A DNA stretch of 64,000 bases, from assembly GCA_900316005.1 (NCBI GenBank), contig ONBH01000008.1:1-64000 (forward strand), given 5' to 3'. The notes below the pieces were generated by a model. That model worked only from the letters and a program-made list of their open reading frames with translations, made no database searches and was not told where the DNA came from. This document shows positions 16,121 through 25,011 of the stretch, piece by piece. The stretch is from an uncultured Bacteroidales bacterium. GTDB lineage: Bacteria > Bacteroidota > Bacteroidia > Bacteroidales > Paludibacteraceae. The position numbers and the translations under genes were made by a program. Numbering within the stretch: the first letter of the stretch is position 1; each line of letters opens with the position of its first letter.

Positions 16121-16399
16121 ATGGAGCAGCTGGATCGATTGGAGAGGAATATACAGACCCTGCTTGCCAAGCAGCATACCATCATGGAGGAGAACCGCTT
16201 GCTGACGGAGGACAACCGTCGTCAGCATGAGGAAATCATGCAATGCCATGCGCAGATTGTCAGTCTGCAGCATGAGTTGCGCGATGTGCGTACAGCAGCC
16301 TCCATGATTGGCAATACCGCTTCGCGCGACAAAGCACGCCTCTACCTTACCCAGATTATCAATCAGGTCGATTCAGCCCTAACAATACTAACACAATGA
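16121..16399 (+). CDS. Small coiled-coil protein upstream of ZapA
   Basis: 92 residues from ATG 16121 (an in-frame TTG at 16112 is unlikely). Leucine heptads over about 1-65 form one coiled coil (L-E-R-N-I-Q-T-L-L, then E-E-N-R-L-L-T-E-D-N-R-R-Q). TGA overlaps the ATG of zapA. A coiled-coil protein before zapA is a common Bacteroidota arrangement and may be a ZapB-like partner of the division ring; this is inference from position and form. Confidence 0.65.
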   Translation: MEQLDRLERNIQTLLAKQHTIMEENRLLTEDNRRQHEEIMQCHAQIVSLQHELRDVRTAASMIGNTASRDKARLYLTQIINQVDSALTILTQ

Positions 16400-16683
16400 G
16401 CCAAGAGAGTAAGCAACGCATCTCCCTACAGCTGGAAGCCCATAAACTTTCGCTGCAGGTCGATGCATCCAAAGAAGGCGTCTATCGCGAGGCAGCTAAG
16501 CTACTGAACAGCCGCTATGAGTTCTATTTGCACCGTATGCCGCAGTCTTCCAGCGAATTGCTGTGGGTCTATGTGGCCCTGGAAACCGCTATTGCCCTGC
16601 GCAGCGATGCACGCGATAAGGCATTGGAACCCATAGCACAACGATTGCAATCACTAAACCAACTACTCGAAGAACAAATCTAA
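16396..16683 (+). CDS. zapA: Cell division protein ZapA
   Basis: 95 residues. The N-terminal I-S-L-Q-L-E-A-H-K-L-S-L-Q-V beta part and the E-x-x-Y-R-E-A-A-K-L-L-N motif mark ZapA, followed by a C-terminal helix that dimerises. It promotes FtsZ bundling at midcell. It overlaps the coiled-coil gene by 4 bp and lies 15 bp before rny. Confidence 0.8.
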   Translation: MSQESKQRISLQLEAHKLSLQVDASKEGVYREAAKLLNSRYEFYLHRMPQSSSELLWVYVALETAIALRSDARDKALEPIAQRLQSLNQLLEEQI

Positions 16684-16698
16684 CACAATTATATATAT

Positions 16699-18225
16699 AT
16701 GGTATTATACTTTTTGATTATAGGCTTCGGTGCCTTCTTTATCGGCGGACTGCTCTGCTTCCTGTTTTTCCGTTATTCCACCCAAGGCATGCTCAAAAAA
16801 GCAGAAGAAGAGGGTGAGATGATTAAGAAACGCAAAGTCGTGGAGGCAAAAGAGAAATTCATAGCCCTCAAACTGGAGCACGAGAAGATGGTGCGCCAAG
16901 ATGAGCAACGCAAGCAACAGCAGGAACAACGTCTCCAGCAGCGCGAACAGCAACTCAACCAACGTCAGGGCGAGCTGCAACGTGGCCAGAACGAGCTACA
17001 GCAGCAGTCACGCCAGATAGAACAACAACAGAAGGCCATCGAGCACAAGACGCAGGAGATTGACCGTATGCACAAGCAGGCGGAGCAACAGCTGGAGAAA
17101 CTATCCGGTATGTCAGCCGAAGAGGCTAAGATTCAACTTGTTGAGGCCCTCAAAGACGAGGCCAAGACAGCCGCTATGGCTTATGTCAACGAGACCATGG
17201 ATGACGCACGCCTTACTGCGTCGAAGGAGGCTAAGAAAATCATCATCCAAACAATCCAGCGTATCGCATCTGATACCACGGTGGAGAATGCCGTATCCGT
17301 ATTCCATATCGACAACGATGAGGTGAAGGGCCGCATCATCGGTCGCGAAGGTCGCAACATCCGCGCACTGGAGGCCGCTACGGGCGTTGAAATCGTGGTG
17401 GATGACACACCCGAGTCGATTACCCTGTCTGCCTATGACCCCATCCGTCGTGAGGTAGCACGCCTCGCTTTGCACCAGTTGGTGCAGGACGGACGTATCC
17501 ACCCCGCGCGTATTGAGGAAGTCGTTGCCAAAGTCACCAAACAGGTGGAGGAAGAGATGATCGAGACCGGCAAACGTACCGCCATTGACCTGGGTGTACA
17601 CGGTCTGCATCCCGAATTGATCCGACTCATTGGTAAGATGAAATATCGTTCGTCGTACGGCCAGAACCTGCTGCAGCACGCACGCGAGACAGCTATGCTC
17701 TGTGGCGCGATGGCTGCTGAGTTGGGACTGAACACCAAGAAAGCCCGCCGTGCAGGTCTGCTCCATGACCTGGGCAAGGTAGCCGAAGAAGACACCGACC
17801 TGCCGCATGCAGAGATAGGTATGAAACTCTGCGAGAAATACGGCGAGAAACCCGATATCTGCAATGCCGTTGGTGCCCACCACGATGAGATAGAGATGGA
17901 AACACTCATTGCACCTATCGTGCAAGCCTGCGATGCCATCTCCGGTGCTCGCCCGGGTGCACGCCGCGAAATCGTGGAGACCTATGTGAAGCGCCTGAAT
18001 GACCTGGAGGATATGGCTATGTCGTATCCGGGCGTGGTGAAGACCTATGCTCTACAGGCCGGACGCGAACTGCGCGTCATCGTCGGTGCGGATAAGATCT
18101 CGGATAAGGATACAGAGCTGCTGTCCTTTGACCTCGCCAAACGTATCCAGGACGAGATGACTTATCCCGGTCAGGTGAAAATCACCGTTATCCGCGAGAC
18201 GCGGGCGGTGAACTACGCAAAATAA
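16699..18225 (+). CDS. rny: Ribonuclease Y
   Basis: 508 residues, usual length. N-terminal membrane anchor (about 3-25), long Gln/Glu/Arg coiled coil to ~165, KH domain with [15 protein letters not shown] at about 212-226, and HD domain with H-A-R-E-T-A and L-L-H-D-L-G-K (His-Asp near 355). Membrane-bound endonuclease that starts mRNA decay. Its TAA is 1 bp from the converging ABC-F stop. Confidence 0.95.
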   Translation: MVLYFLIIGFGAFFIGGLLCFLFFRYSTQGMLKKAEEEGEMIKKRKVVEAKEKFIALKLEHEKMVRQDEQRKQQQEQRLQQREQQLNQRQGELQRGQNELQQQSRQIEQQQKAIEHKTQEIDRMHKQAEQQLEKLSGMSAEEAKIQLVEALKDEAKTAAMAYVNETMDDARLTASKEAKKIIIQTIQRIASDTTVENAVSVFHIDNDEVKGRIIGREGRNIRALEAATGVEIVVDDTPESITLSAYDPIRREVARLALHQLVQDGRIHPARIEEVVAKVTKQVEEEMIETGKRTAIDLGVHGLHPELIRLIGKMKYRSSYGQNLLQHARETAMLCGAMAAELGLNTKKARRAGLLHDLGKVAEEDTDLPHAEIGMKLCEKYGEKPDICNAVGAHHDEIEMETLIAPIVQACDAISGARPGARREIVETYVKRLNDLEDMAMSYPGVVKTYALQAGRELRVIVGADKISDKDTELLSFDLAKRIQDEMTYPGQVKITVIRETRAVNYAK

Positions 18226-18226
18226 A

Positions 18227-19966
18227 TTAGGAATTGAGTTCCGATAACTCGAGCCAGCGGAATTCGGCTTCGTCCAACTCCGCGGTAAGAGTCTCGTAGC
18301 GACGGCTCGCCTCGGCTATCTCATCCGCGGCAGTCAGAATACCCGAGAGTTGCTGCTCCAAGTGCTGTTTCTCAGCCTCCAGGAGCGGCATCTTTTTTTC
18401 CAGTTCTGCCAACTCCTGCTTCTCCTTGAAGCTGAGGCGCCGTTCACGGTTCGGGGACTTCTCCCTCCCCTGTGGGGAGGGCTGGGGAGAGGTCTTCTCC
18501 CTCCCTTGTGGGGAGGGCTGGGGAGAGGTCTTCTCCCTCCCTCGTGGGGAGGGTTGGGGAGAGGTCTTCTCTCTCCACTGCGTATAGTTGCCGGGAAAGT
18601 CATCTATCTGTCCCTCGCCGCGGAAGACGAACAGGTGGTCCACCACGCGATCCATGAAATAGCGGTCGTGGCTCACGACGATGAGACACCCGCGGAAGGC
18701 GCGGAGGTATTCCTCCAGAATCTGCAGGGTGGGGATATCGAGGTCATTGGTGGGTTCGTCCAACACCAGAAAGTTAGGACTCTGCATCAGTACCAGACAT
18801 AGGTGCAGGCGTTGTTTCTCGCCACCGGATAGTTTATCCACATAGTCGTACTGCTGCTGCGGCGTGAAGAGAAAATGCTGCAGGAACTGGCTGGCGGTCA
18901 GTCGATCGCCGTTGCCCAAGTCCACCGTCTCAGCAATCGCACGCACGATATCAATGACTTTCTTGCCTGCCTCGAATTGGTAACCCGTCTGTCGGTAGTA
19001 CCCGAAACGAATGGTGGTGCCGATATCGAACGAACCGCTGTCGGGCGTCAGTTCGCCTAATAGGAGCTTCAGGAATGTGCTCTTGCCGGTACCGTTCTTG
19101 CCGATGATACCTAATTTCTCGTAGCGGGAAAAGACATACGAGAACCGGTCGAGTATGATCTTATCGCCAAAGGCTTTGCTAACCTCCTTTGCCTCAAAAA
19201 TCTTATTGCCTATATAGCCGCTTTCCATCTCCAGGCGCACGTTATCCTCTCGGATAACGCGTTTGGCGGTGTCTTCAATCTGGTAGAAGCGGTCGATGCG
19301 GTATTGTGCTTTGTGTCCGCGTGCCTGAGGCATGCGGCGCATCCACTCCAGTTCGGTGCGGTATAGGTTTCGGGCGCGCTGGGTCTCGTTCATGAGGTTG
19401 TCGATACGCTCCGCGCGTTTCTGCAGGTAGTATTGATATACCGACCCGCCGTAGTCGTCATTGGGATTGCGGTATAGATAGACAGCATCCTGTTCCAGCT
19501 CGATGATGGTATCGCATACGCGATCCAAGAAGTAGCGGTCGTGCGTCACCATGAGGATGGTGCGGTTCGCCTTGCGGAGTGTATCCTCCAGTTTGGCAAC
19601 GGTGTCCAGGTCCAGGTGGTTAGTCGGTTCGTCTAAGATGAGCAGGTCGGGTTCCGTGTCCAGGAGCCGGTCTATCATCACTTTTTTCTTCTGTCCACCG
19701 GATAGGGTCGCCAACTCGGGCGGGTAGTCAATCTGCTGGGGCAGATACCCGATGCGTATGTCGCGTCGAAACGTTATCTTGCCGCTGTCGGCAGAGGCAT
19801 GTGCAGTCAGTATATCCAGCAGCGTGCTTTTGCCGGCTCCGTTCCGTGCCACCAAGGCAATGCGCTCACCCTTATTGACGGCGAAGTTGATGCCCGCGAA
19901 GAGCACCTTATCCCCCACGCGTTTGGTGAGACCTTCTACCGTCAAATATGGAATCAGCGTTGCCAA
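18227..19966 (-). CDS. ABC-F ATPase with shortened first domain and repeat insertion
   Basis: 579 residues, two ABC domains without membrane spans. Domain 1: A-R-N-G-A-G-K-S-T (~39-47), L-S-G-G-Q-K-K-K and L-I-L-D-E-P-T-N-H-L-D-L. Domain 2: K-N-G-T-G-K-S-T, L-S-G-G-E-K-Q-R and L-V-L-D-E-P-T-N-D-L-D. ABC-F proteins act on ribosomes. In domain 1 the Q-loop region (I-G-Y-L-P-Q-Q-I-D-Y-P-P-E-L-A) runs straight into the signature. Relatives have ~75 more residues there. Residues ~478-513 are three 12-residue copies of R-E-K-T-S-P-Q-P-S-P-x-G from a DNA repeat. The C-terminal helix pair is present. Start is TTG 19966, directly after an in-frame TAG. Confidence 0.85.
   Translation of the reverse strand: MATLIPYLTVEGLTKRVGDKVLFAGINFAVNKGERIALVARNGAGKSTLLDILTAHASADSGKITFRRDIRIGYLPQQIDYPPELATLSGGQKKKVMIDRLLDTEPDLLILDEPTNHLDLDTVAKLEDTLRKANRTILMVTHDRYFLDRVCDTIIELEQDAVYLYRNPNDDYGGSVYQYYLQKRAERIDNLMNETQRARNLYRTELEWMRRMPQARGHKAQYRIDRFYQIEDTAKRVIREDNVRLEMESGYIGNKIFEAKEVSKAFGDKIILDRFSYVFSRYEKLGIIGKNGTGKSTFLKLLLGELTPDSGSFDIGTTIRFGYYRQTGYQFEAGKKVIDIVRAIAETVDLGNGDRLTASQFLQHFLFTPQQQYDYVDKLSGGEKQRLHLCLVLMQSPNFLVLDEPTNDLDIPTLQILEEYLRAFRGCLIVVSHDRYFMDRVVDHLFVFRGEGQIDDFPGNYTQWREKTSPQPSPRGREKTSPQPSPQGREKTSPQPSPQGREKSPNRERRLSFKEKQELAELEKKMPLLEAEKQHLEQQLSGILTAADEIAEASRRYETLTAELDEAEFRWLELSELNS
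18458..18565 (-). repeat. Three 36-bp tandem repeats inside the ABC-F gene
   Basis: Units 18458-18493, 18494-18529 and 18530-18565 differ at only a few bases. Each contains the near palindrome CCCTCCC-TTGTG-GGGAGGG. A length of 36 keeps the frame, adding 12 residues per copy between the second ATPase domain and the C-terminal coiled coil. The S-P-x-P-S-P-x-G coding look is that of a repeat usually found between genes in many bacteria. Confidence 0.9.
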
Positions 19967-19967
19967 C

Positions 19968-20043
19968 TATCAATTATCAACTATCAACTATCAACTATCA
20001 AATATCAACTATCAACTATCAATTATCAACTATCAATTATCAA
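19968..20043 (-). repeat. Heptad tandem repeat spacer (TTGATAG/TTGATAA type)
   Basis: About ten degenerate copies of TTGATAG, TTGATAA or TTGATAT on the minus strand fill the whole gap between the DUF4837 gene and ABC-F. The repeat encodes the last codons V-D-N and stop of the upstream gene, and supplies the TTG start codon of ABC-F. Confidence 0.85.
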
Positions 20044-21169
20044 CCGGCATAAGGTCTTGCTGCAGTCGGAGTGTATAGAGTATAGCTTCCGATTGGCGCA
20101 GGGCGTTTCGTTTCTTCTGACCCGAGGCGTAGATGAAAGTCTCGGCGGTAATGACCTGCTGGTGTATCTCATCCAGGCGTGTGAGGCTGACGTATGGTCC
20201 GCCCATTGCTTCGCCATCCAGTATCTTCCACAGGCCGCGAATCTCTGCCGCCCATACACGGATGGCAGGGTGTTCTTTGTCGGCTGCCTGTGCCAGCGTT
20301 ATCTCCTTGTACTCGGGTGGAATGACGCGGTATTCGGTGCCCATATGCGAGCCCTCAACCTGCCCTTCAATCATCGCACCTACTACCAAATCGCGCATAC
20401 GGTTGAGTGCGGGGGCGGTAAAGGCATCCGCTTCGGTATAAGGATAGCTGTAGATGATGAGGTCTTTGCGCATGGGGCCCTTGTTGTTGCAGCACCAGAA
20501 GAACTGTGTCTTCTTGCCATCAATCGTCAGTAGTGTGTCGCGGATGAGCATGTAGTCCTCGGGTATGTAGAGGTCGCCGCTGAAACGCTGCTGGAACTGC
20601 TGACGTGCTTGCTCATTGGTGTAGGCGCGCAGGAAACGGCACTGCCGTTGTATCTCGCGGTCCACAAACCAGTCTCGCACACGTTCACCGTTCGTTTGCC
20701 ACCATGCTACGAAACTGGCGTTGTCGGGTGCCTGAATGGTATAGACGGCTTGCGGGGTGGACCAATAGTCGCTATGCTGTTTCGGCGTGACACGCGTATA
20801 GCGTTCGGGATTGATATCCACGAATAGAATGTTGCGGGTCGGCTTCAGCAGGTCGTCAAAGGCCGCATGCGAAACGATGCTGAGGTTGAAATAGGGTTCA
20901 GCCTGTGGCAGGCAGGGCATGGTCGCTTCCATGGTCTGGCGGACCAGACCGGAGAGGCTGTTGACCTCTTCATCGTATGCCGAACCGTTGTTGTAGAGGC
21001 TGTTTTGAGCCAGCGCGGCACGTTGGTCAGCCGTGAGGGGTTCGTCGTTCATCACAACCAGGCACTCGTAGATGGTACCGGTGGCAGAGGTCAGCGTGCG
21101 TCCGCTGCCCGTGCAGGCACTAAGCAGGATGGAAACAACCATCAGCATTCCGTAAAATCCGTGTTTCAT
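20033..21169 (-). CDS. DUF4837 lipoprotein
   Basis: 378 residues. Signal peptide with lipobox L-L-S-A-C, lipidation at Cys19. The body matches DUF4837, with F-V-D-I-N-P-E-R-Y and L-Y-I-P-E-D-Y segments and R-x-L-W-K-I-L-D-G near the end, Y-A-S-G-Q-K-K-R-N being the conserved tail. Function of the family is unknown; probably outer-membrane or periplasmic. The last three residues and stop come from the spacer repeat. Confidence 0.8.
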   Translation of the reverse strand: MKHGFYGMLMVVSILLSACTGSGRTLTSATGTIYECLVVMNDEPLTADQRAALAQNSLYNNGSAYDEEVNSLSGLVRQTMEATMPCLPQAEPYFNLSIVSHAAFDDLLKPTRNILFVDINPERYTRVTPKQHSDYWSTPQAVYTIQAPDNASFVAWWQTNGERVRDWFVDREIQRQCRFLRAYTNEQARQQFQQRFSGDLYIPEDYMLIRDTLLTIDGKKTQFFWCCNNKGPMRKDLIIYSYPYTEADAFTAPALNRMRDLVVGAMIEGQVEGSHMGTEYRVIPPEYKEITLAQAADKEHPAIRVWAAEIRGLWKILDGEAMGGPYVSLTRLDEIHQQVITAETFIYASGQKKRNALRQSEAILYTLRLQQDLMPVDN

Positions 21170-21204
21170 AAAGCTATATTCGTAGGATGGTGATAAAACA
21201 AAAC

Positions 21205-22797
21205 TTAAAGTACTTCCAACGCTTTGCGCACGCGGCGGAGGGTTTCTTCCTTGCCCAGGATATGGGTTATATCCCAGATATGCGGTCCGCGGGCGGCACC
21301 GACGAGGCAGATACGGAAGGCGTTCATGACGATACCTACACCGTATTCCTTTTCGGCTATCCAGGGCATGACTATGTCGTCTAAGTGCCAGCGGGTGGCA
21401 GCATTACCATTCTGGTCGGTGGTGGCATAGTTATGATGCCAGTCGGCTTCGCTGACGCCCTCCAACAAGGCAATGAGTTCCGTCATATGACGCGGGCTGT
21501 CCTCTTTCCAGCGTTTCTGCAGCGACTTCTCGTCGTACGATGCGGGTGCCTCGAAGAAGAAATTGCATTGTTCCCAGAGTTCCGGTACAAAGTTGACACG
21601 GTCCTTGACGAGGCCCACTATGGCAGCTATCGTTTCCATCGGGTAGGTGACTGCTATCTGTTTCTCCTTCAGTATGGGCAGGAACAGTTCCGCCAGTTCT
21701 GCGTTGGGTTTCTGTACCAGGTATTGGTGGTTGAACCATTTGCCTTTCTCGTAGTCGAACTTGGCACCGGATTTGCTGACACGATCCAGCGAGAACTGCT
21801 CAATGAGTTCCTGCATGGAGTATATCTCCTGGTCGCCGGTGTTGTGCCAACCCAATAGCGCGAGGAAATTGATGACTGCCTCCGGGAAGTAGCCGCTCTC
21901 GCGGTAACCGGACGAGACGCTACCGTCCTTTTGGTTGTGGAACTCCAACGGGAAGACGGGGAAACCCAGTCTGTCGCCGTCGCGTTTGGAGAGTTTGCCG
22001 TTTCCGTCAGGCTTGAGCAGCAGCGGCAGGTGGGCAAACTGCGGCATCGTGTCTTGCCAGCCAAAGGCGCGGTAGAGCAGCACATGCAGCGGAGCCGAGG
22101 GCAACCACTCTTCGCCACGGATAACATGGGTTATTTCCATCAGGTGGTCGTCCACGATGTTGGCCAGGTGATACGTAGGCAGGTCGTCGGCAGATTTGTA
22201 GAGCACCTTGTCATCCAAGATGGATGAGTTGATGACAACTTCGCCACGGATTAGGTCATAGACATGCACATCCTCGTTGGGTTCTATGCGGAAGCGTACC
22301 ACGTATTTGTCGCCTCGGGCGATGCGTGCGAGTGCTTCGTCCATACCTAAGGTCAGCGAATTCTGCATCTCCATACGCGTGCGCGCATCGTATTGAAAAA
22401 TAGGTGTCTGCTGCCGCTTGGCTTCCAGTTCTTCGGGGGTGTCGAACGCATAATACGCGTGATTGGAGTCGAGCAGTTGCTGCACATATTTATGATATAT
22501 CTCGCGGCGCTCACTCTGGCGGTAGGGACCATGTTCGCCCACGGATTCAATCTCCCGTCCACCTTTCGCCATACGCAGTCCTTCGTCAATGTCGATACCA
22601 AGCCAATCGAGTGCTTCCAAAATATACTCCTCGGCACCCGGTACAAAGCGGGTAGAATCGGTATCTTCGATACGCAGTAGCATTACACCCTTATGTTGGC
22701 GGGCGAAGAGGTAGTTGTACAAGGCGGTACGAACGCCGCCGATGTGTAATGCACCCGTTGGTGACGGGGCAAAACGGACCTTTACTTGTCTTTCCAT
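21205..22797 (-). CDS. gltX: Glutamyl-tRNA synthetase
   Basis: 530 residues from ATG 22797 (the upstream TTG lies in a repeat). Class I signatures: [13 protein letters not shown] (HIGH) at about 9-21 and K-L-S-K-R-D-G (KMSKS type) mid-protein. The C-terminal helical anticodon-binding region is complete. It charges tRNA-Glu with glutamate. The start codon is 2 bp from the TTGATAG-type spacer repeat, with no Shine-Dalgarno sequence. Confidence 0.95.
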   Translation of the reverse strand: MERQVKVRFAPSPTGALHIGGVRTALYNYLFARQHKGVMLLRIEDTDSTRFVPGAEEYILEALDWLGIDIDEGLRMAKGGREIESVGEHGPYRQSERREIYHKYVQQLLDSNHAYYAFDTPEELEAKRQQTPIFQYDARTRMEMQNSLTLGMDEALARIARGDKYVVRFRIEPNEDVHVYDLIRGEVVINSSILDDKVLYKSADDLPTYHLANIVDDHLMEITHVIRGEEWLPSAPLHVLLYRAFGWQDTMPQFAHLPLLLKPDGNGKLSKRDGDRLGFPVFPLEFHNQKDGSVSSGYRESGYFPEAVINFLALLGWHNTGDQEIYSMQELIEQFSLDRVSKSGAKFDYEKGKWFNHQYLVQKPNAELAELFLPILKEKQIAVTYPMETIAAIVGLVKDRVNFVPELWEQCNFFFEAPASYDEKSLQKRWKEDSPRHMTELIALLEGVSEADWHHNYATTDQNGNAATRWHLDDIVMPWIAEKEYGVGIVMNAFRICLVGAARGPHIWDITHILGKEETLRRVRKALEVL

Positions 22798-22798
22798 A

Positions 22799-22846
22799 TG
22801 ATTATCAACTATCAATTATCAATTATCAATTATCAACTATCAACTA
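22799..22846 (-). repeat. Heptad tandem repeat spacer before gltX
   Basis: Copies of TTGATAG/TTGATAA on the minus strand, the same family as 19968-20043. It codes V-V-D-S and the TGA of the CotH gene, then runs to the gltX start. Confidence 0.85.
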
Positions 22847-24236
22847 CCATGCCGTAGGCATTATACTTCTTTCCGTTGTAGAGGATGTAGAGGCTTCCGT
22901 TCTGTATTACCTTCATCCCTTCTCTATCCCCCTTTCCAAGAGAGGCGGGCGTTTCTATCCCGTCATGCTGGTGGGGGATGTAGTTGAGCTTGTTGTCCAT
23001 CCAGGGTATGCGTTCGGCGATGTAGTCACGTATCCATTGTACCTCTTGGGCGAACGAGCCACCGGTGCGGGGATTCTGGTGAACGCGTTGGTTAAGAATA
23101 GGCCAGCGCTCAAAGTTGCGTTCCGCTGATGCCGAGAGCAGTTCTTCCAACGAATCGACCACCGCCGTCAGGCTCTCTACGGAGATGATTCCGCGGTCGC
23201 GGTAGTAGGCATAGATGGCTTCTAAGTGTTTCCGATCTGTGTTTCTGCGGACAATCTCGTCCACAAACGCTCGCATATCGCCTGCATAACTGCCTACTGT
23301 GCGATAGACGTAATCGCTGCGCGAGCAGATGGGGTAGGTGCGGTTGTCATTCTCGTAGGCGAGGTCAAAATCCCACACCGGACCGGAAAAGACGGTATCG
23401 TTATGGCTGAACTTGTAGAAGTACATAGACCAATACGTGTCGGTATTGCCACTTATCTCACCTACCAGAAAATGCCGGAGGAAGGTCTCGCGGTCCAGGT
23501 TAGGGTGGGCGGCTCGCTCTATGGTGTTGAAGATGGCGCAGATGGAATCCACCTGTGTCATCGTGATGCTATCCGGATCCGGGTAATGGATGGTAACGGG
23601 GGTATAGCGGTCAGACCAAAACCAGGCTTTCTCGTTCTGGGCATAAGCGTCTGCTTCGATGAGAAAACCGCCCTTATCCACGTTAACGCGGTTCTTCTTG
23701 ACCTCTATCTGGTCGCAGAGTTGGTAGCACCCCTTGTAATCACCGTTCACCACCACATCCACCGCGCGGATAAAGGGAGTGTAAGGCAGCTCAAGTCGGC
23801 GCGAGAGGTCGAATGCTAAAATATTGCGCATGAGCGATTTGTCGCCGTAGTTGTTGATGAGTGTCCAACGTTTAGCCTTGGCGGGCGACCCTAAGACGTG
23901 CTGCTTGCTGTCAAAACGGAGGTGGTAAGGCTTCTTGGGGAAGTCTTTTGATGCATTGCCGCGGAGGCGCACTTTGCCCGAGTCGGTCAGTAGCACATCG
24001 TTGTCAATGATGCGGATGAGGCAGCGTAGCTCGTGTGTTTTGTCGTAGGGATCCTGTCCGCTGCGTGTGTCAATATACACCGTAGGCAGGTTGGTCAACT
24101 GCTGCGTTTCAGCGGTTTGCGTCTCGCATGGCTGCTGTTGTGTGCCTTGGGAGTAGGCTTTGCCACAGGAAACAGACAGCACTGTCAGCAACACCGACAA
24201 CAATCTTATAATTCGTATTTTACCATTGGCACACAT
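22833..24236 (-). CDS. CotH kinase family exported protein
   Basis: 467 residues. Signal sequence with possible lipidation at Cys24 (S-V-S-C). CotH-family pattern: V-R-L-R-G-N-A-S, K-K-P-Y-H-L-R-F-D, W-T-L-I-N-N-Y-G-D-K-S-L-M-R-N, G-C-Y-Q-L-C-D-Q-I-E-V, and G-P-V-W-D-F-D-L-A-Y-E-N near the metal/ATP site. Related proteins are atypical protein kinases of spore coats; here it is a secreted protein of unknown target. The C-terminus (S-L-Y-I-L-Y-N-G-K-K-Y-N-A-Y-G) resembles a short sorting-type tail. The stretch before it (I-E-T-P-A-S-L-G-K-G-D-R-E-G) seems to come from a palindromic DNA repeat. Confidence 0.85.
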   Translation of the reverse strand: MCANGKIRIIRLLSVLLTVLSVSCGKAYSQGTQQQPCETQTAETQQLTNLPTVYIDTRSGQDPYDKTHELRCLIRIIDNDVLLTDSGKVRLRGNASKDFPKKPYHLRFDSKQHVLGSPAKAKRWTLINNYGDKSLMRNILAFDLSRRLELPYTPFIRAVDVVVNGDYKGCYQLCDQIEVKKNRVNVDKGGFLIEADAYAQNEKAWFWSDRYTPVTIHYPDPDSITMTQVDSICAIFNTIERAAHPNLDRETFLRHFLVGEISGNTDTYWSMYFYKFSHNDTVFSGPVWDFDLAYENDNRTYPICSRSDYVYRTVGSYAGDMRAFVDEIVRRNTDRKHLEAIYAYYRDRGIISVESLTAVVDSLEELLSASAERNFERWPILNQRVHQNPRTGGSFAQEVQWIRDYIAERIPWMDNKLNYIPHQHDGIETPASLGKGDREGMKVIQNGSLYILYNGKKYNAYGMVVDS

Positions 24237-24258
24237 ATCCCCAATCTAAATTCGGGTG

Positions 24259-24290
24259 CAAAGTTACTACATTTTTTTGAACTATGCAAG
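24259..24290 (-). promoter_or_regulatory. Promoter of the CotH gene
   Basis: Minus strand CTTG (24287-24290), 20 bp, TAACTTTG (24259-24266), 23 bp upstream of the start codon. Confidence 0.65.
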
Positions 24291-24358
24291 AAAAATCGTC
24301 ACAAATAAGATGATTTTGCAGCGAATGCACACTATTTTTGCAAAAAAATGTTCAAAAA

Positions 24359-24390
24359 TTTGCGTATTTGCATTTTTTGTAGTACTTTTG
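24359..24390 (+). promoter_or_regulatory. Extended Bacteroides-type promoter
   Basis: TTTG 24359-24362 continued by CGTATTTG, 20-bp spacing, TACTTTTG 24383-24390; 31 bp before ATG 24422. Divergent from the CotH promoter 68 bp away. Confidence 0.8.
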
Positions 24391-24421
24391 CAAATCAAAA
24401 CTGCTATTTGGAGGAAAGAAT

Positions 24422-24976
24422 ATGAAAAAAGTCGTATTATTTTGTTTGGTAATGATGGCTGTTTTCGTGCAAGCGCAGGAAGTTACTCCCGCCGCTGCCG
24501 GTACGCCCGAAGCCACGCCCGCCGTTACGCCCGTGGTCACGAGCGCCAACCCCTTGTACCGCGCAGGTGAGTTGTATTATTACGGCGAGACCGTGATGGA
24601 AAAGAAAGCCTATGCACGTTTTTTGCAGGAATCGTGCCCCTTGGCCTACGAACAGTACCGCAAAGGCTATAAAACAGCTACTGCCGGATGGGTATTGCTG
24701 GGCGCGGGACTCGGTATAGATGTGGCAGCTTGCATCACGCTACTGACAACGAAGAAGGATTTAAAATCTGCCGCTACATCCAGAACAGCCTTTAATACAT
24801 TGGCTGCAGTCGCTTTGGGTTGCGAGATTGCCTGTATCCCGACGCTTTGTGTCGGCTATTCCCAAATGCACAACAGTGTAGACATCTTCAACGCTGCCTG
24901 CCATACCCGGAGGTCTCAGGCCTACTGGAGTCTCAACGCCTCCGAAAACGGCATCGGCGTCGCCTATAATTTCTAA
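24422..24976 (+). CDS. Small exported membrane protein, paralogue 2
   Basis: 184 residues. Same layout as the protein at 9834: signal peptide (1-20, ending Q-A-Q), a Pro/Ala/Thr-rich stretch (22-43), L-Y-R-A-G-E-L-Y-Y-Y-G-E-T-V-M-E-K-K-A-Y, two hydrophobic segments, and I-P-T-L-C-V-G-Y-S-Q-M-H-N-S-V-D-I-F-N-A ending in G-V-A-Y-N-F. Both copies are single genes behind extended TTTGC(G/A)TAT promoters. Family not recognised; the strong conservation of the C-terminal third suggests that is the working part. Confidence 0.7.
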   Translation: MKKVVLFCLVMMAVFVQAQEVTPAAAGTPEATPAVTPVVTSANPLYRAGELYYYGETVMEKKAYARFLQESCPLAYEQYRKGYKTATAGWVLLGAGLGIDVAACITLLTTKKDLKSAATSRTAFNTLAAVALGCEIACIPTLCVGYSQMHNSVDIFNAACHTRRSQAYWSLNASENGIGVAYNF

Positions 24977-25011
24977 GGATGGCGTGAAAAAGGACAGTTA
25001 GACACGGCGAT

